DNA of 64,000 bases from Dactylosporangium sp. AC04546. GTDB taxonomy: Bacteria > Actinomycetota > Actinomycetes > Mycobacteriales > Micromonosporaceae. The position numbers and the translations under genes are program-made. The stretch spans positions 1-64,000 of the forward strand of contig NZ_JAHYSG010000051.1 in assembly GCF_022095675.1 (NCBI RefSeq). The letters run 5' to 3'. Shown here in pieces: positions 52,976 to 61,222 of the stretch; position 1 is the first letter of the stretch, and each line of letters opens with the position of its first letter. The notes beneath the pieces were generated by a model. It was not told the origin of the DNA. It made no database searches and saw only the letters and a list, made by a program, of their open reading frames with translations.

Positions 52976-53875
52976 ATGCAACCCACCACCACCTGGGGCG
53001 GGATCTTCCCCGCCGCACTGACGATGTTCGACGCACATGGCCGCCTCGACGAGGACGCCACCGCCGCCCACCTCGACTGGCTGGTCGGGCAGGGCGCGCA
53101 CGGCGTGGTCGTCGCCGGGACGAGCGGCGAGTTCGTGTCGCTCTCCGGCCGCGAACGCCGCCGGCTCTTCGAGGTCGCGGTCAAGGCGGTCGCCGGCCGG
53201 GTGCCGGTGATCGCCGGCACGGGCGCGTTCGGCACCGCCGAGACCACCGAGCTGACCCGTGCGGCCGGCGAGGCCGGCGCCGCCGGGGCGATCGTGATCC
53301 TTCCGTACTACCAGCGACCGCACCGCGACGAGGTCATGGCGCACTTCCGGGCGGTCGGCCGGGCCGCCGACATCCCGGTGATGATCTACAACAACCCGGC
53401 CAACTCCGGCACCGAACCGCTCTCCGCCGAGGACATCGGCACGCTGTACCACGAGGGTGTCGCACACGCGGTGAAGAGCACCTTCCCGACCGTGCACCAG
53501 GTCCACGAGGTACGGGCGGCCACCGACGACGCCTTCCGCACGTTCTACGGCAGCTTCATGGCCCCGCTGGAGGGCATGGCCGGCGGTGCGCACGGCTGGG
53601 TCAGCGGCATCCTCAACGTGGCCACGCCGGACGCGGTCGCGCTGTGGGAGGCCGTGCAGCGCGGGGACCTGCCCGCCGCACGGGAGGCGTGGTCGCGCAT
53701 CCTGCCGATCAAGTACCTCTACACGCGGCAGCCGCTCGGCCCGGTCAACGACCTCGCGATCTACCGGGAGATGCTGACCATGCGGGGCCTGCACGGCGGT
53801 TACAGCCGGACGCCGTTGCAGCCGCTGACCGCCGCCCAGCGGGAGAAACTGGCCGGCCTGCTCGCCGGGAGCTGA
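52976..53875 (+). CDS. DapA (dihydrodipicolinate synthase)-family lyase
   Basis: A 299-residue Schiff-base aldolase. VVAGTSGEFVSLSGRERRRL holds the pyruvate-binding loop, MIYNNPANSGTEPLS the catalytic Tyr, and AVKSTFPT the Schiff-base Lys. Housekeeping DapA is unlikely given the catabolic context; family members acting on 2-keto-3-deoxy sugar acids fit better with the nearby enolase-superfamily dehydratase. Divergent from the ABC operon, sharing a control region. Confidence 0.87.
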   Translation: MQPTTTWGGIFPAALTMFDAHGRLDEDATAAHLDWLVGQGAHGVVVAGTSGEFVSLSGRERRRLFEVAVKAVAGRVPVIAGTGAFGTAETTELTRAAGEAGAAGAIVILPYYQRPHRDEVMAHFRAVGRAADIPVMIYNNPANSGTEPLSAEDIGTLYHEGVAHAVKSTFPTVHQVHEVRAATDDAFRTFYGSFMAPLEGMAGGAHGWVSGILNVATPDAVALWEAVQRGDLPAAREAWSRILPIKYLYTRQPLGPVNDLAIYREMLTMRGLHGGYSRTPLQPLTAAQREKLAGLLAGS

Positions 53876-53881
53876 CCCAGG

Positions 53882-53920
53882 CGGTGGCCGCGCCGCCCGG
53901 CGAGGGAGGCGCGGCCACCG
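53882..53920. terminator. bidirectional hairpin terminator
   Basis: CGGTGGCCGCGCC and its exact complement are separated by a 13-base loop, between the stops of the convergent DapA-family and D-aminoacylase genes. It can terminate both. Confidence 0.8.
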
Positions 53921-53937
53921 TCACGACCGGTCCCGGC

Positions 53938-55551
53938 TCAGCGGATCGCGCCCGGGCCGCGCAGCGCACGCCCCGGCGTCGCACCGGTGAGCACGCCCCC
54001 GTCGAGCACCAGCCGGCCGTTCACCGCGACGTAGGACATCCCCTGCGCCAGCTCGCGCGGGCGCTCGTAGCTGGCCGGGGCGTTGACGGTCCGCGGGTCG
54101 AAGACCACCAGGTCCGCCTTCATGCCGTCGCGCAGCAGGCCGCGGTCGGACAGCCCGAGCCGCTGCGCCGGGAACGAGGTCATCTTGCGGATCGCCTCGG
54201 GCAGCGACAGCAGCCGCTCCTCCCGGACGAAGTCGCCCAGGACGCGCGCGAAGCACCCGTACGCCCGGGGGCTGGGATATGCGCCGATGAGTACGGCGTC
54301 GCTGGCGATCATCCCGAGTGGATGGCAGACGAACTTCCACAGCGTCATCGCCTGCGGGCTGGGCCTGGTGAACGTGGCACCCGGGTTGGCGGCCGACAGG
54401 TCACACAGTGTCCCGGTGAGGTCCCCGCCCAGCTCAGTGACCACCTCGGCGAGATTCCAGCCCTCGAACCGCAGGTGCGTGGGGTCGCTCAGGTTGCCCA
54501 GCCGGACGTCGACGAACGGCCGGCTCGCGGCGTACTGCCGCACCGCGGCACTGTCGTGCAGCTCCGTGCGCAGCCGGTCGCGCAGCGCCGGATCGGACAG
54601 CCGCTCCTGCAGCAGGTCCGGCCCGTCCGCCTGCAGCCAGCCGGGAAGCAGGCGGACCAGTCGCGTCCCGCCCCACTCGTACGGGTATGTGTCGAACGTG
54701 ACGTCGAGCCCGTCCGACCGCGCGTCGTCCACCATGTCGAGCATCCGCTGCGCACCACCCACGTACGTGGCCCGCGACGAACGCGAGAAGTGCGTCAGCT
54801 GGACCGGCAGCTCGGCCCGCCGGCCGATCTCCAGTGCCTCCTTGAACGGGTCGAGGTACGTGTCGCCCAGTCCGTACCGCACGTGCGTGTGGTAGATCCC
54901 GCCGAAGCGCGCCGCTTCCCTCGCCAGCTCGACCAGCTCGTCGGTGTCGGCGTGGCTTCCCGGCGGGTAGTCCAGCCCGGTGGACAGGCCCAGCGCGCCG
55001 TCGCGCATCGCGTCGCGCACGATGCCGCGCATCCGGTCCAGGGCGACCGCGTCGGCGGGCGCGGCCGACCAGCCCAGCGCGCTGATCCGCGGCGCCGTGT
55101 TGCCCACGAAGACCCCCACGTTGACCGAGGCGTTGCCGTCGTAGCGGTCCAGCAGGTCGGCCACGGAGCGCCAGGAGTAGTCGAGGTCCGGATGGCCGGC
55201 GATGCCGGCGTTGAGCCGGACGAATCGCACCAGGTCGGCCGGGTCGTCGAAGGGGGCATAGGAGAGGCCGTCCACGCCGAGGATCTCGGTGGTCACCCCC
55301 TGGCGCACCTTCATCTCCAGCGTCCCGTCGACCATCAGCACCAGGTCCGAGTGCGAGTGCGCGTCGATGAAACCCGGCGCCACCACCAGACCGCGGGCGT
55401 CGATCCGCCGATCGGCGGGCACGTCCGACACGTCGCCGCGCAGCACGTACACCCGGTCGTCACGGACCCCGACGGCGGCCTGGAAGCCGGGATTCCCCGA
55501 CCCGTCGACGACCAGCCCGGAGTGGATGAGCAGCTGGTACGGCGCGTTCAC
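53938..55551 (-). CDS. D-aminoacylase / N-acyl-D-amino-acid deacylase family
   Basis: A 537-residue amidohydrolase. VVAPGFIDAHSHSDLVLMVD gives the metal-binding HxH, EILGVDGLSYAP the family EXXGXXG-like loop (Cys96 of the Alcaligenes enzyme is replaced), GLSTGLDYPPGSHADTDELV, GGIYHTHVRYG the middle His, and MKADLVVFDPRTV the C-terminal beta-sandwich return. It deacylates N-acyl-D-amino acids or related compounds. GTG start overlapping the stop of the enolase-superfamily gene as GTGA. Confidence 0.86.
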   Translation of the reverse strand: MNAPYQLLIHSGLVVDGSGNPGFQAAVGVRDDRVYVLRGDVSDVPADRRIDARGLVVAPGFIDAHSHSDLVLMVDGTLEMKVRQGVTTEILGVDGLSYAPFDDPADLVRFVRLNAGIAGHPDLDYSWRSVADLLDRYDGNASVNVGVFVGNTAPRISALGWSAAPADAVALDRMRGIVRDAMRDGALGLSTGLDYPPGSHADTDELVELAREAARFGGIYHTHVRYGLGDTYLDPFKEALEIGRRAELPVQLTHFSRSSRATYVGGAQRMLDMVDDARSDGLDVTFDTYPYEWGGTRLVRLLPGWLQADGPDLLQERLSDPALRDRLRTELHDSAAVRQYAASRPFVDVRLGNLSDPTHLRFEGWNLAEVVTELGGDLTGTLCDLSAANPGATFTRPSPQAMTLWKFVCHPLGMIASDAVLIGAYPSPRAYGCFARVLGDFVREERLLSLPEAIRKMTSFPAQRLGLSDRGLLRDGMKADLVVFDPRTVNAPASYERPRELAQGMSYVAVNGRLVLDGGVLTGATPGRALRGPGAIR

Positions 55552-56723
55552 CGGGTACCTCCCTGGTCGAGCTCGGGCTTGAACGGGTGCTTGACGATCT
55601 CCTCAACCCGCAGCCGTGGCCCGAGGCCCGGCGCATCGGTGACGACCCACTCGCCGTCCTGCACCCGGGGTGGGTCCTCGGTGTACCGGTCCCAGTACTC
55701 CAGCTGGCTCGGCGTGAGCATCGACTCGGAGATCAGCAGGTTGGGCAGCGTTGCGGCCAGTTGCCAGGTGGCCGCACTCTGCAGCGGGCCGAAGGGGTTG
55801 TGGAACGCGATCGACAGCCCGTGCACCTCAGCGCACGTGGCGATCTTGCGGGCAGCGGTGATGCCACCGCAGATCCCCACGTCCGGTTGCACCACGGCGA
55901 CCGAGTGCGCGCCGATGAACGGGGCCGAGCCGAAGTGGTTGCCCCAGCGCTCGCCGGCGGCGATCGGGGTGGACGTGCGGCGGCTGACCTCGAGCATCCA
56001 GTCCACCCGGTCGGCGGGTACGGGCTCCTCGATGAAGGTCAGGTTGTAGGGCTCCAGCGCCTCGCACAGGCGGATGGCGTTGGCCACGTTGAGCCGGCCG
56101 TGGCAGTCGAGCATCAGGTGGATGTCCGGGCCGACCGCCTCCCGGGTGGCCGCGAAATACTCCGCGATCACCTCGAACGTCCAGGTGGGCAGCAGCTCCG
56201 TCTCGGTCTGCCGGGCCGGGATCAGCGCCGGGCGGTCGTGCCGGACACTGGTCACCTTCTCGTAGAAGCCGGGCAGGGTGGTCTTCACCGCCTTGAAGCC
56301 GCGGTCCACCCGGTCCTTGACCTCGGCCGCCATCGCCTCCGGCGAGCCGCCCGCCTTCGCATGCGTGTACACCGGAACCCGGTCGCGGAACTTCCCACCC
56401 AGCAGGCGGTGCACGGGCACGCCCAGCGCGCGGCCGTTGAGGTCCCACAGCGCCTGGTCGAGCGCGCTGATCCCGATCGTGAGCAGGGTGCCGCCGAGGA
56501 ACGCGTCACGGTACATGCGCTCGGCGTGTTGCTCGATCCGGGTCGGGTCGCGCCCGATCAGGTACTCGGACAGCTCCTCGATCAGGGCCGACACCGATCT
56601 GGTTCGCCGCCGCATCGCCACCTCGGCCTCGCCAACCACGCCCTCGTCGGTCTCGATCCGCAGGTAGATGGCGTTGTAGAACCCGAAGTCGGCGATCCAC
56701 TGACGGACACCGGTGACTCGCAT
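55548..56723 (-). CDS. mandelate racemase/muconate lactonizing (enolase superfamily) enzyme
   Basis: A 391-residue enolase-superfamily enzyme. The N-terminal capping domain is followed by a barrel with metal ligands in MLDCHGRLN (Asp), FIEEPVPAD (Glu) and AAGERWGN (Glu); a catalytic His lies in FHNPFGPLQ and VQPDVGICGGITAARKIA matches the sugar-acid dehydratase group (galactonate-dehydratase-like). ATG with AGGGAGG upstream. With the DapA-type lyase it would dehydrate then cleave a sugar acid. Confidence 0.87.
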   Translation of the reverse strand: MRVTGVRQWIADFGFYNAIYLRIETDEGVVGEAEVAMRRRTRSVSALIEELSEYLIGRDPTRIEQHAERMYRDAFLGGTLLTIGISALDQALWDLNGRALGVPVHRLLGGKFRDRVPVYTHAKAGGSPEAMAAEVKDRVDRGFKAVKTTLPGFYEKVTSVRHDRPALIPARQTETELLPTWTFEVIAEYFAATREAVGPDIHLMLDCHGRLNVANAIRLCEALEPYNLTFIEEPVPADRVDWMLEVSRRTSTPIAAGERWGNHFGSAPFIGAHSVAVVQPDVGICGGITAARKIATCAEVHGLSIAFHNPFGPLQSAATWQLAATLPNLLISESMLTPSQLEYWDRYTEDPPRVQDGEWVVTDAPGLGPRLRVEEIVKHPFKPELDQGGTR

Positions 56724-56781
56724 TGTCCCTCCCTCTGTCCGCGCGCCAGGCGGACAGTCAGAGTCAACCATAGTTCGGCCC

Positions 56782-56790
56782 TAGGTCATA
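56782..56790. promoter_or_regulatory. candidate GntR site, copy 2
   Basis: TAGGTCATA, identical to 52889-52897, lies 59 bases upstream of the enolase-superfamily start. With the following CCT it forms AGGT-CAT-ACCT, a short perfect inverted repeat. It is in the divergent region shared with the GntR gene. Confidence 0.45.
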
Positions 56791-56900
56791 CCTCAGGTTT
56801 CCGGGTTATTACACGGCCAGCTACGCTGTTCTCCGAAGCTCTCCTGAAACGCCCGATCTGACGTGAGTCAACGAATCCGGGCCGGCGAGCGGTCAGACAA

Positions 56901-56928
56901 AGATCGGACCAAGATCGGACCTAGGGTC
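56901..56928. promoter_or_regulatory. direct repeat and palindrome in the GntR leader
   Basis: AGATCGGACC occurs twice in tandem (56901-56910 and 56912-56921), the second running into GACC-TAG-GGTC (56918-56928), an inverted repeat. It lies 19 bases upstream of the preferred GntR start and may mediate autoregulation. Confidence 0.4.
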
Positions 56929-56946
56929 GAACACAGGTGGGAAGGG

Positions 56947-57702
56947 GTGACCGGCGTGACCATCGGGGCGTCGGCACGGCAGGGGCAGTGGCGGCACACC
57001 CGGGTACCACTCGGGGCGCAGATCGCGGAACAGATCCGCGAGCTCATCAAGACCGAGGGGCTGACCGACGGCGATCCGCTGCCCTCCGAGTCGGAGCTCG
57101 CCGGGCGCTACGGGGTCAGCCAGCGGGTGGTCCGCGACGCGCTGCGCACGCTCACCAACCAGGGCGTCGTCGAGACCCACCAGGGCAAGCGGGCCACGGT
57201 CAGCGGGCTGCGGCCCGTCGCCGTCGAGGACTATTTCCGGCTCGCCGTCGACGCCAACGAGGAGGCCATCGACGAGCTCCTCGAGCTGCGGCTGGCGATG
57301 GAGACCAAGGCCGCCGGCCTCGCCGCGGTCCGGGCGACGACCGAGGAGATCACCGAGCTTCGCAAGATCATGACGGAGCTCACCGAGGCCGAGGACGACC
57401 TGGCCCGCCGGGTGGAGCTCGACATGGCCTTCCACGACGCGATCGCCCGTGCCTCGCGCAACCGGTTCTTCAAGGCCATCCTGGACGCGCTCGCCGAGGC
57501 GCTCACCGCCGAGCGGCACCGCGGCGGACAGCTCACCGAGGCCGCCGGGCTGACCCACGCCGAGACGAACACGCAGCACCAGGCACTGCTGCTGGCCCTG
57601 GAGGCGCGCGACGCCCAGCTCGCCGAGCAGTGCATGCGGGCGATCCTGGAGCGTGCCCGGCAGCGCTTCCGGGATCTGGACAGCGGCGGCACCACCTCCT
57701 AA
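56947..57702 (+). CDS. GntR-family (FadR/FCD) transcriptional regulator
   Basis: A 251-residue regulator: N-terminal winged helix (VPLGAQIAEQIRELIKTEGL, LPSESELAGRYGVSQRVVRD, ALRTLTNQGVVETHQGKRA) and a C-terminal FCD domain with metal-binding residues (LRLAMETKAAGLAA, DMAFHDAIARAS, NTQHQALLLALEARD). GTG 56947 with GGGAAG upstream is preferred; a GTG at 56863 would extend it through the repeats. It lies centrally among the sugar-acid/peptide genes and is the obvious regulator of them. Confidence 0.88.
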   Translation: MTGVTIGASARQGQWRHTRVPLGAQIAEQIRELIKTEGLTDGDPLPSESELAGRYGVSQRVVRDALRTLTNQGVVETHQGKRATVSGLRPVAVEDYFRLAVDANEEAIDELLELRLAMETKAAGLAAVRATTEEITELRKIMTELTEAEDDLARRVELDMAFHDAIARASRNRFFKAILDALAEALTAERHRGGQLTEAAGLTHAETNTQHQALLLALEARDAQLAEQCMRAILERARQRFRDLDSGGTTS

Positions 57703-57706
57703 CCTC

Positions 57707-57718
57707 TGTCTTAAGACA
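57707..57718. promoter_or_regulatory. 12-bp palindrome between GntR and the propeller gene
   Basis: TGTCTTAAGACA is a perfect palindrome 15 bases upstream of the 57733 start. Its GTC/GAC arms are of the type bound by FadR-group GntR proteins. It may control the propeller gene. Confidence 0.5.
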
Positions 57719-57732
57719 ACATTGGGGGTGCG

Positions 57733-60381
57733 GTGGCCGACGGCGGACAGGCGAACCCCGGCCTCGCGGGCGCCGGGGAATGGTGGACCCCGCGCGGCGA
57801 CGGACGCAACCTCGGCCGTACCGACCTGCCCGGCCGCTTCCGCACGGCCCCCGTCGAGCGGTGGCATCTCGACACCGGCGGCGACGTGCGGTTCGCGCGG
57901 ACCGTCCGGGTCCGCGGCGCCGCATCGTTGCTGGTCCAGGCAGGCAGCACGCTTGCCGCGACCCGCTGGGACGGCACGCCGATCTGGCGCGCGGACACGC
58001 TCGGCGTCACCCGGGTGCTGCACGCCGGCCGGTTCGGGCGGCCCGAAGGCTGGCACGCGCTCGTCACGACCGACGAGCGCACCGTGGTCCTGCTCGACCT
58101 GGACACCACCGAGCCGGTATGGCAGTGGTCCACCGAGGCGCGCGCCAACCTCGCCGGTCCGGGCGCGTCCAAGGTCTTCGGCACCCCCGGCGCCCTAAGA
58201 TGGGTGTGCTTCCCGACCTACTCGACGCGGGGACGCTGTGTAGAGTTCACCGACCCGGCACACCCCCGCGTGGTGTGGGACGTCGACTACGGGGACAGCT
58301 ACGACGCCGGCTTCGGCCCCACCGTCGCCGTCGCGGACATGACCGGCACGGGCCGGTCCGAGATCGTGCTGTCCAGCAGGTGCGGAACCGGATATGCCAG
58401 CACGGACACCGAAGCGCTCGTACTGGGGCGCGAGGACGGACGGCTGTACCAGGCGGTCCTCGACGCGGACACCGGCGCCGTGCGGCTCGCCACCAGCTAC
58501 CGGCCCGACCCCGGCGACTACCCGTGCGCCCGGCCGTACGGCCTGCTCCAGCCGGTACCGCTGGACGGCGATGGGCGCCCCGGCATCGTGCTGGTCAGCT
58601 GCCAGGTCGAGGAGTACGTCTCGGTGACCGGCCACTCCCCCGCCGGCCTCGACCGCGCGTGGGGCCAATTCGTGGAGAAGGACTGGCCCGAGGACCATCG
58701 CGAGCTGCGCCCGCAGATCACGTCGATCGCCGACGTGCGCACGGCCGGGCGCCCCGACCTCGTCGTCGGCCTCTGGCAGGACGGCCGGTGGCAGACCCTC
58801 GTCCTCGACCTGCCCGCCGGCCCGCAGACCGAACCGGACCGCGACAGCCTCGCCGAGTGGGCGGTGGCGGCGCTACCGGGCCGGTACTTCTGGGGATGCC
58901 ACGACCTCAACGGCGACGCGATCGCCGAACTGGTGGTGAGCCGGGAGTCCGCACGCAGACCGGGCAGCCGGACAGTGCTGGAACTCGTCGACGGCACGAC
59001 CCTGCAGACCCTGGCCACCCTGCCCGACGCCACGCTCGTCACCTCGTCCGACTCGGTGCTGCCCGAGCACGTCAACTTCAACGCCGACCGGCGCAGCCCG
59101 GTCGAGGTCCGCGACGCCTCGGGCACCGCCGGCCTGCTTGTGCGGCGCGACGACGGCATCCACGTCTGGACCGGCAGCACGCTGCGGTGGCTGGCCGGGC
59201 CACAGTACGCCCGGGCCGACTGGTACGAAGGCGAGCTCATTCTGTCCACGGCGGACGGGCAGGTCAGCCGGTGCGGCCCCGACCTGCTCCCCACCGGCCA
59301 GCCGGTACCCGCACCGGGCCGGTTCTGCCAGCCCCTGGTCTGGACGCGCGGACACGACCCAGAGGTGGTGACCGACCTGGCGGGCGGCGAGGTCACCGGC
59401 GCCGCACCCAGGCGCGGCGAACCCGGCCGGCTCGGCAACACCTGGCGGGTGCCTGGCCACCTGCCCGCGTTGCACCGCGATGACGGCGGCACCCACCGGC
59501 TCGTCGTATCCGCGGTGGACAACGACTCTCCAGCGGTGATCGTGCACCGCGAACCAGGCGGCGCCGGTGCGGAGCCGACGACCATCCGGCTTCCCGCGCC
59601 GGCCGCCCTGGCGTTGATACCGTACGGGCTCGCCTTCCGACTGCTGGCGAACCTGCATACCGGCGTACACACCGCCGCGCTGGCCACGTTCGCCGATGAC
59701 GGCACCCAACTGTGGGCCGACCCGCTGCACGGCGGCCATCCGAGCCGACCCGGCGTGGTGCCGCTGGGCGGCGACGCCTGGCTCATCGCCGCCGACGACC
59801 ACGGCCGGCTACGGCTGTACGACGAAACCGGCAAGATTCGCGCGGAGAACGACTGGACCGCGGCCTACACGACCCCGATCGCGGTGCCCGCGCCCGACGG
59901 CGGCACCGCCGCCCTGCTGCGCGCGGACGGCATCCACGGCTTGGAACTCATCGACCTCGACGGGCGGACCGTGTGGCGGGTCAACACCGAGCTGTGGCGC
60001 TACTTCCCCGGCCGCTCCGCGTTGGCGCGCGCACCCGAGCCGGGACGGTGGCTGCTCGGCGCGGTCGCCCGTGACGGCGAGTTCGTCGCGCTCGACGCGG
60101 CCACCGGCGCGCCACGCTGGCGCCTCGACACCGGTCCCACCATGCCGGAACGCGCGGTGGCGGCCGGCGACGTGGACGGCGACGGGCGCGACGAGTTCCT
60201 CGTCGGCACCCGCGACGGCCGCCTGCTCTGCCTGCGCGACGGTGAGGTCCTCTGGTGGAAACAGTTCCCGGCGGCCGTGAACAACCCGGTCCTGGCCGAC
60301 GTGGACGGCGACGGGCTCCTCGAACTCCTGCTCGCCACGGCCGACGGGAAGCTACGGATCCTGGTCCCGGACCTCACCTGA
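57733..60381 (+). CDS. large soluble FG-GAP/PQQ-like beta-propeller protein
   Basis: An 882-residue protein built of repeated beta strands. Asp-rich FG-GAP loops occur near the C-terminus (DVDGDGRDEFLVGTRDGRLL, DVDGDGLLELLLATADGKLR) and weaker ones earlier (DMTGTGRSEIVLSS, DLNGDAIAELVVS). Strands such as LYDETGKIRAENDW and ALDAATGAPRWRLD are PQQ-like. There is no signal peptide or membrane segment, so the protein is probably cytoplasmic, which is unusual. GTG start with GGGGG upstream, 30 bases after the GntR gene, and likely co-regulated. The function is unknown; ligand sensing or scaffolding is possible. Confidence 0.72.
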   Translation: MADGGQANPGLAGAGEWWTPRGDGRNLGRTDLPGRFRTAPVERWHLDTGGDVRFARTVRVRGAASLLVQAGSTLAATRWDGTPIWRADTLGVTRVLHAGRFGRPEGWHALVTTDERTVVLLDLDTTEPVWQWSTEARANLAGPGASKVFGTPGALRWVCFPTYSTRGRCVEFTDPAHPRVVWDVDYGDSYDAGFGPTVAVADMTGTGRSEIVLSSRCGTGYASTDTEALVLGREDGRLYQAVLDADTGAVRLATSYRPDPGDYPCARPYGLLQPVPLDGDGRPGIVLVSCQVEEYVSVTGHSPAGLDRAWGQFVEKDWPEDHRELRPQITSIADVRTAGRPDLVVGLWQDGRWQTLVLDLPAGPQTEPDRDSLAEWAVAALPGRYFWGCHDLNGDAIAELVVSRESARRPGSRTVLELVDGTTLQTLATLPDATLVTSSDSVLPEHVNFNADRRSPVEVRDASGTAGLLVRRDDGIHVWTGSTLRWLAGPQYARADWYEGELILSTADGQVSRCGPDLLPTGQPVPAPGRFCQPLVWTRGHDPEVVTDLAGGEVTGAAPRRGEPGRLGNTWRVPGHLPALHRDDGGTHRLVVSAVDNDSPAVIVHREPGGAGAEPTTIRLPAPAALALIPYGLAFRLLANLHTGVHTAALATFADDGTQLWADPLHGGHPSRPGVVPLGGDAWLIAADDHGRLRLYDETGKIRAENDWTAAYTTPIAVPAPDGGTAALLRADGIHGLELIDLDGRTVWRVNTELWRYFPGRSALARAPEPGRWLLGAVARDGEFVALDAATGAPRWRLDTGPTMPERAVAAGDVDGDGRDEFLVGTRDGRLLCLRDGEVLWWKQFPAAVNNPVLADVDGDGLLELLLATADGKLRILVPDLT

Positions 60382-60484
60382 CCGACCTGACCGACTGTCA
60401 CTCCCCGGCGCCGCATCGGCGAGCAGGCAATGCTGCGTTAGCCGTTGGCAAGGCGACGGACGGGACCCGACCCGTCGGCTGGCG

Positions 60485-60936
60485 TTGCATGGCGAGGACG
60501 CCGTCCTCGTCCTGGACGGCCCGACGGCCGAAATCGACCTCGACGCGCCCCGAGCGGCCTCGACGGGCCGCGCCACGAGGTGTGGTCGCCTGTCACCCCG
60601 ATGGATGCCTCGTTCGAGGCGCTGCACCTGTGGCTGGCCAGCCAGCCCCTACGGCGTGCTCAACGTCAAAGGGCCGGTTCTTCTGCCCTACCCTGCTCAC
60701 CCACGACAGCTTCGCCTACCTGACCATCAGCCGACACGACGACGCGACGTGGCAAATGCGGCGCACAGCATCGGCCCCGACGCCACCGCGCTGACCACGA
60801 CCGGATCGATCTGGTCACCACCTGGGACCGGCTACACCGCGCCGGAGTCCGCCCGGCCGTCACCGAACAACTCCGGCTGGTCGTGGCCCGCCGCCACACC
60901 CAGATCGTGATCACCTGGTGCCGTGGCAGCCGATGA
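60485..60936 (+). pseudogene. remnant of a PIMT-like methyltransferase C-terminal domain
   Basis: Frame-shifting fragments read HGEDAVLVLDGPTAEIDLDA, GPRHEVWSPVTPMDASFEAL, HDSFAYLTISRHDD and WDRLHRAGVRPAVTEQLRLV then ARRHTQIVITW. The closing pattern resembles the C-terminal domain of protein-isoaspartate-methyltransferase-like enzymes encoded with actinobacterial FxLD-type and lanthipeptide modification systems. The SAM-binding N-terminal domain is missing. Identification is from pattern memory and is tentative. Confidence 0.45.
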
Positions 60937-61148
60937 TTGGGAGACCCGGATATCAGAACCTGCGCAATGCCGACGTGATGGGCCCCATGGCTCCGTCGAC
61001 CCCGGCACGGTCGGTCACCGTAGGTAGTCGACGGTCCTACTTTTCTCGCGACGATCGGCGGCTGAACGTGCGGCATGAGCGGTGCGCCGCGAGGCCCCCT
61101 ACTGTATCCCCAGCACAGCTGGGAACAACTCGGAGGGAGGTGACTCCC

Positions 61149-61177
61149 TTGACACTTTCCCTCGCGGGACATAGCGT
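61149..61177 (+). promoter_or_regulatory. sigma-70-type promoter of the hexosaminidase gene
   Basis: TTGACA (61149-61154) and TAGCGT (61172-61177) are spaced by 17 bases, matching the principal actinobacterial promoter. Transcription would begin near 61184, about 40 bases before the GTG start. Confidence 0.75.
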
Positions 61178-61193
61178 GCCGTCAAACTAGCAG

Positions 61194-61209
61194 GAAACTT
61201 AACAGTTTC
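61194..61209. promoter_or_regulatory. candidate LacI-type operator downstream of the promoter
   Basis: GAAACT-TAAC-AGTTTC is an inverted repeat placed between the predicted transcription start and the ribosome site. GAAA/TTTC operators of this kind occur before actinobacterial glycoside hydrolase genes and are bound by LacI-family repressors. No DasR-type site was seen. Confidence 0.5.
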
Positions 61210-61222
61210 GCTGGAGGATGCC

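Noticed and set aside
52976..53875. Housekeeping dapA for lysine synthesis
   Set aside because: The gene stands within a regulated catabolic cluster with no lysine-pathway neighbours; a 2-keto acid lyase fits better.
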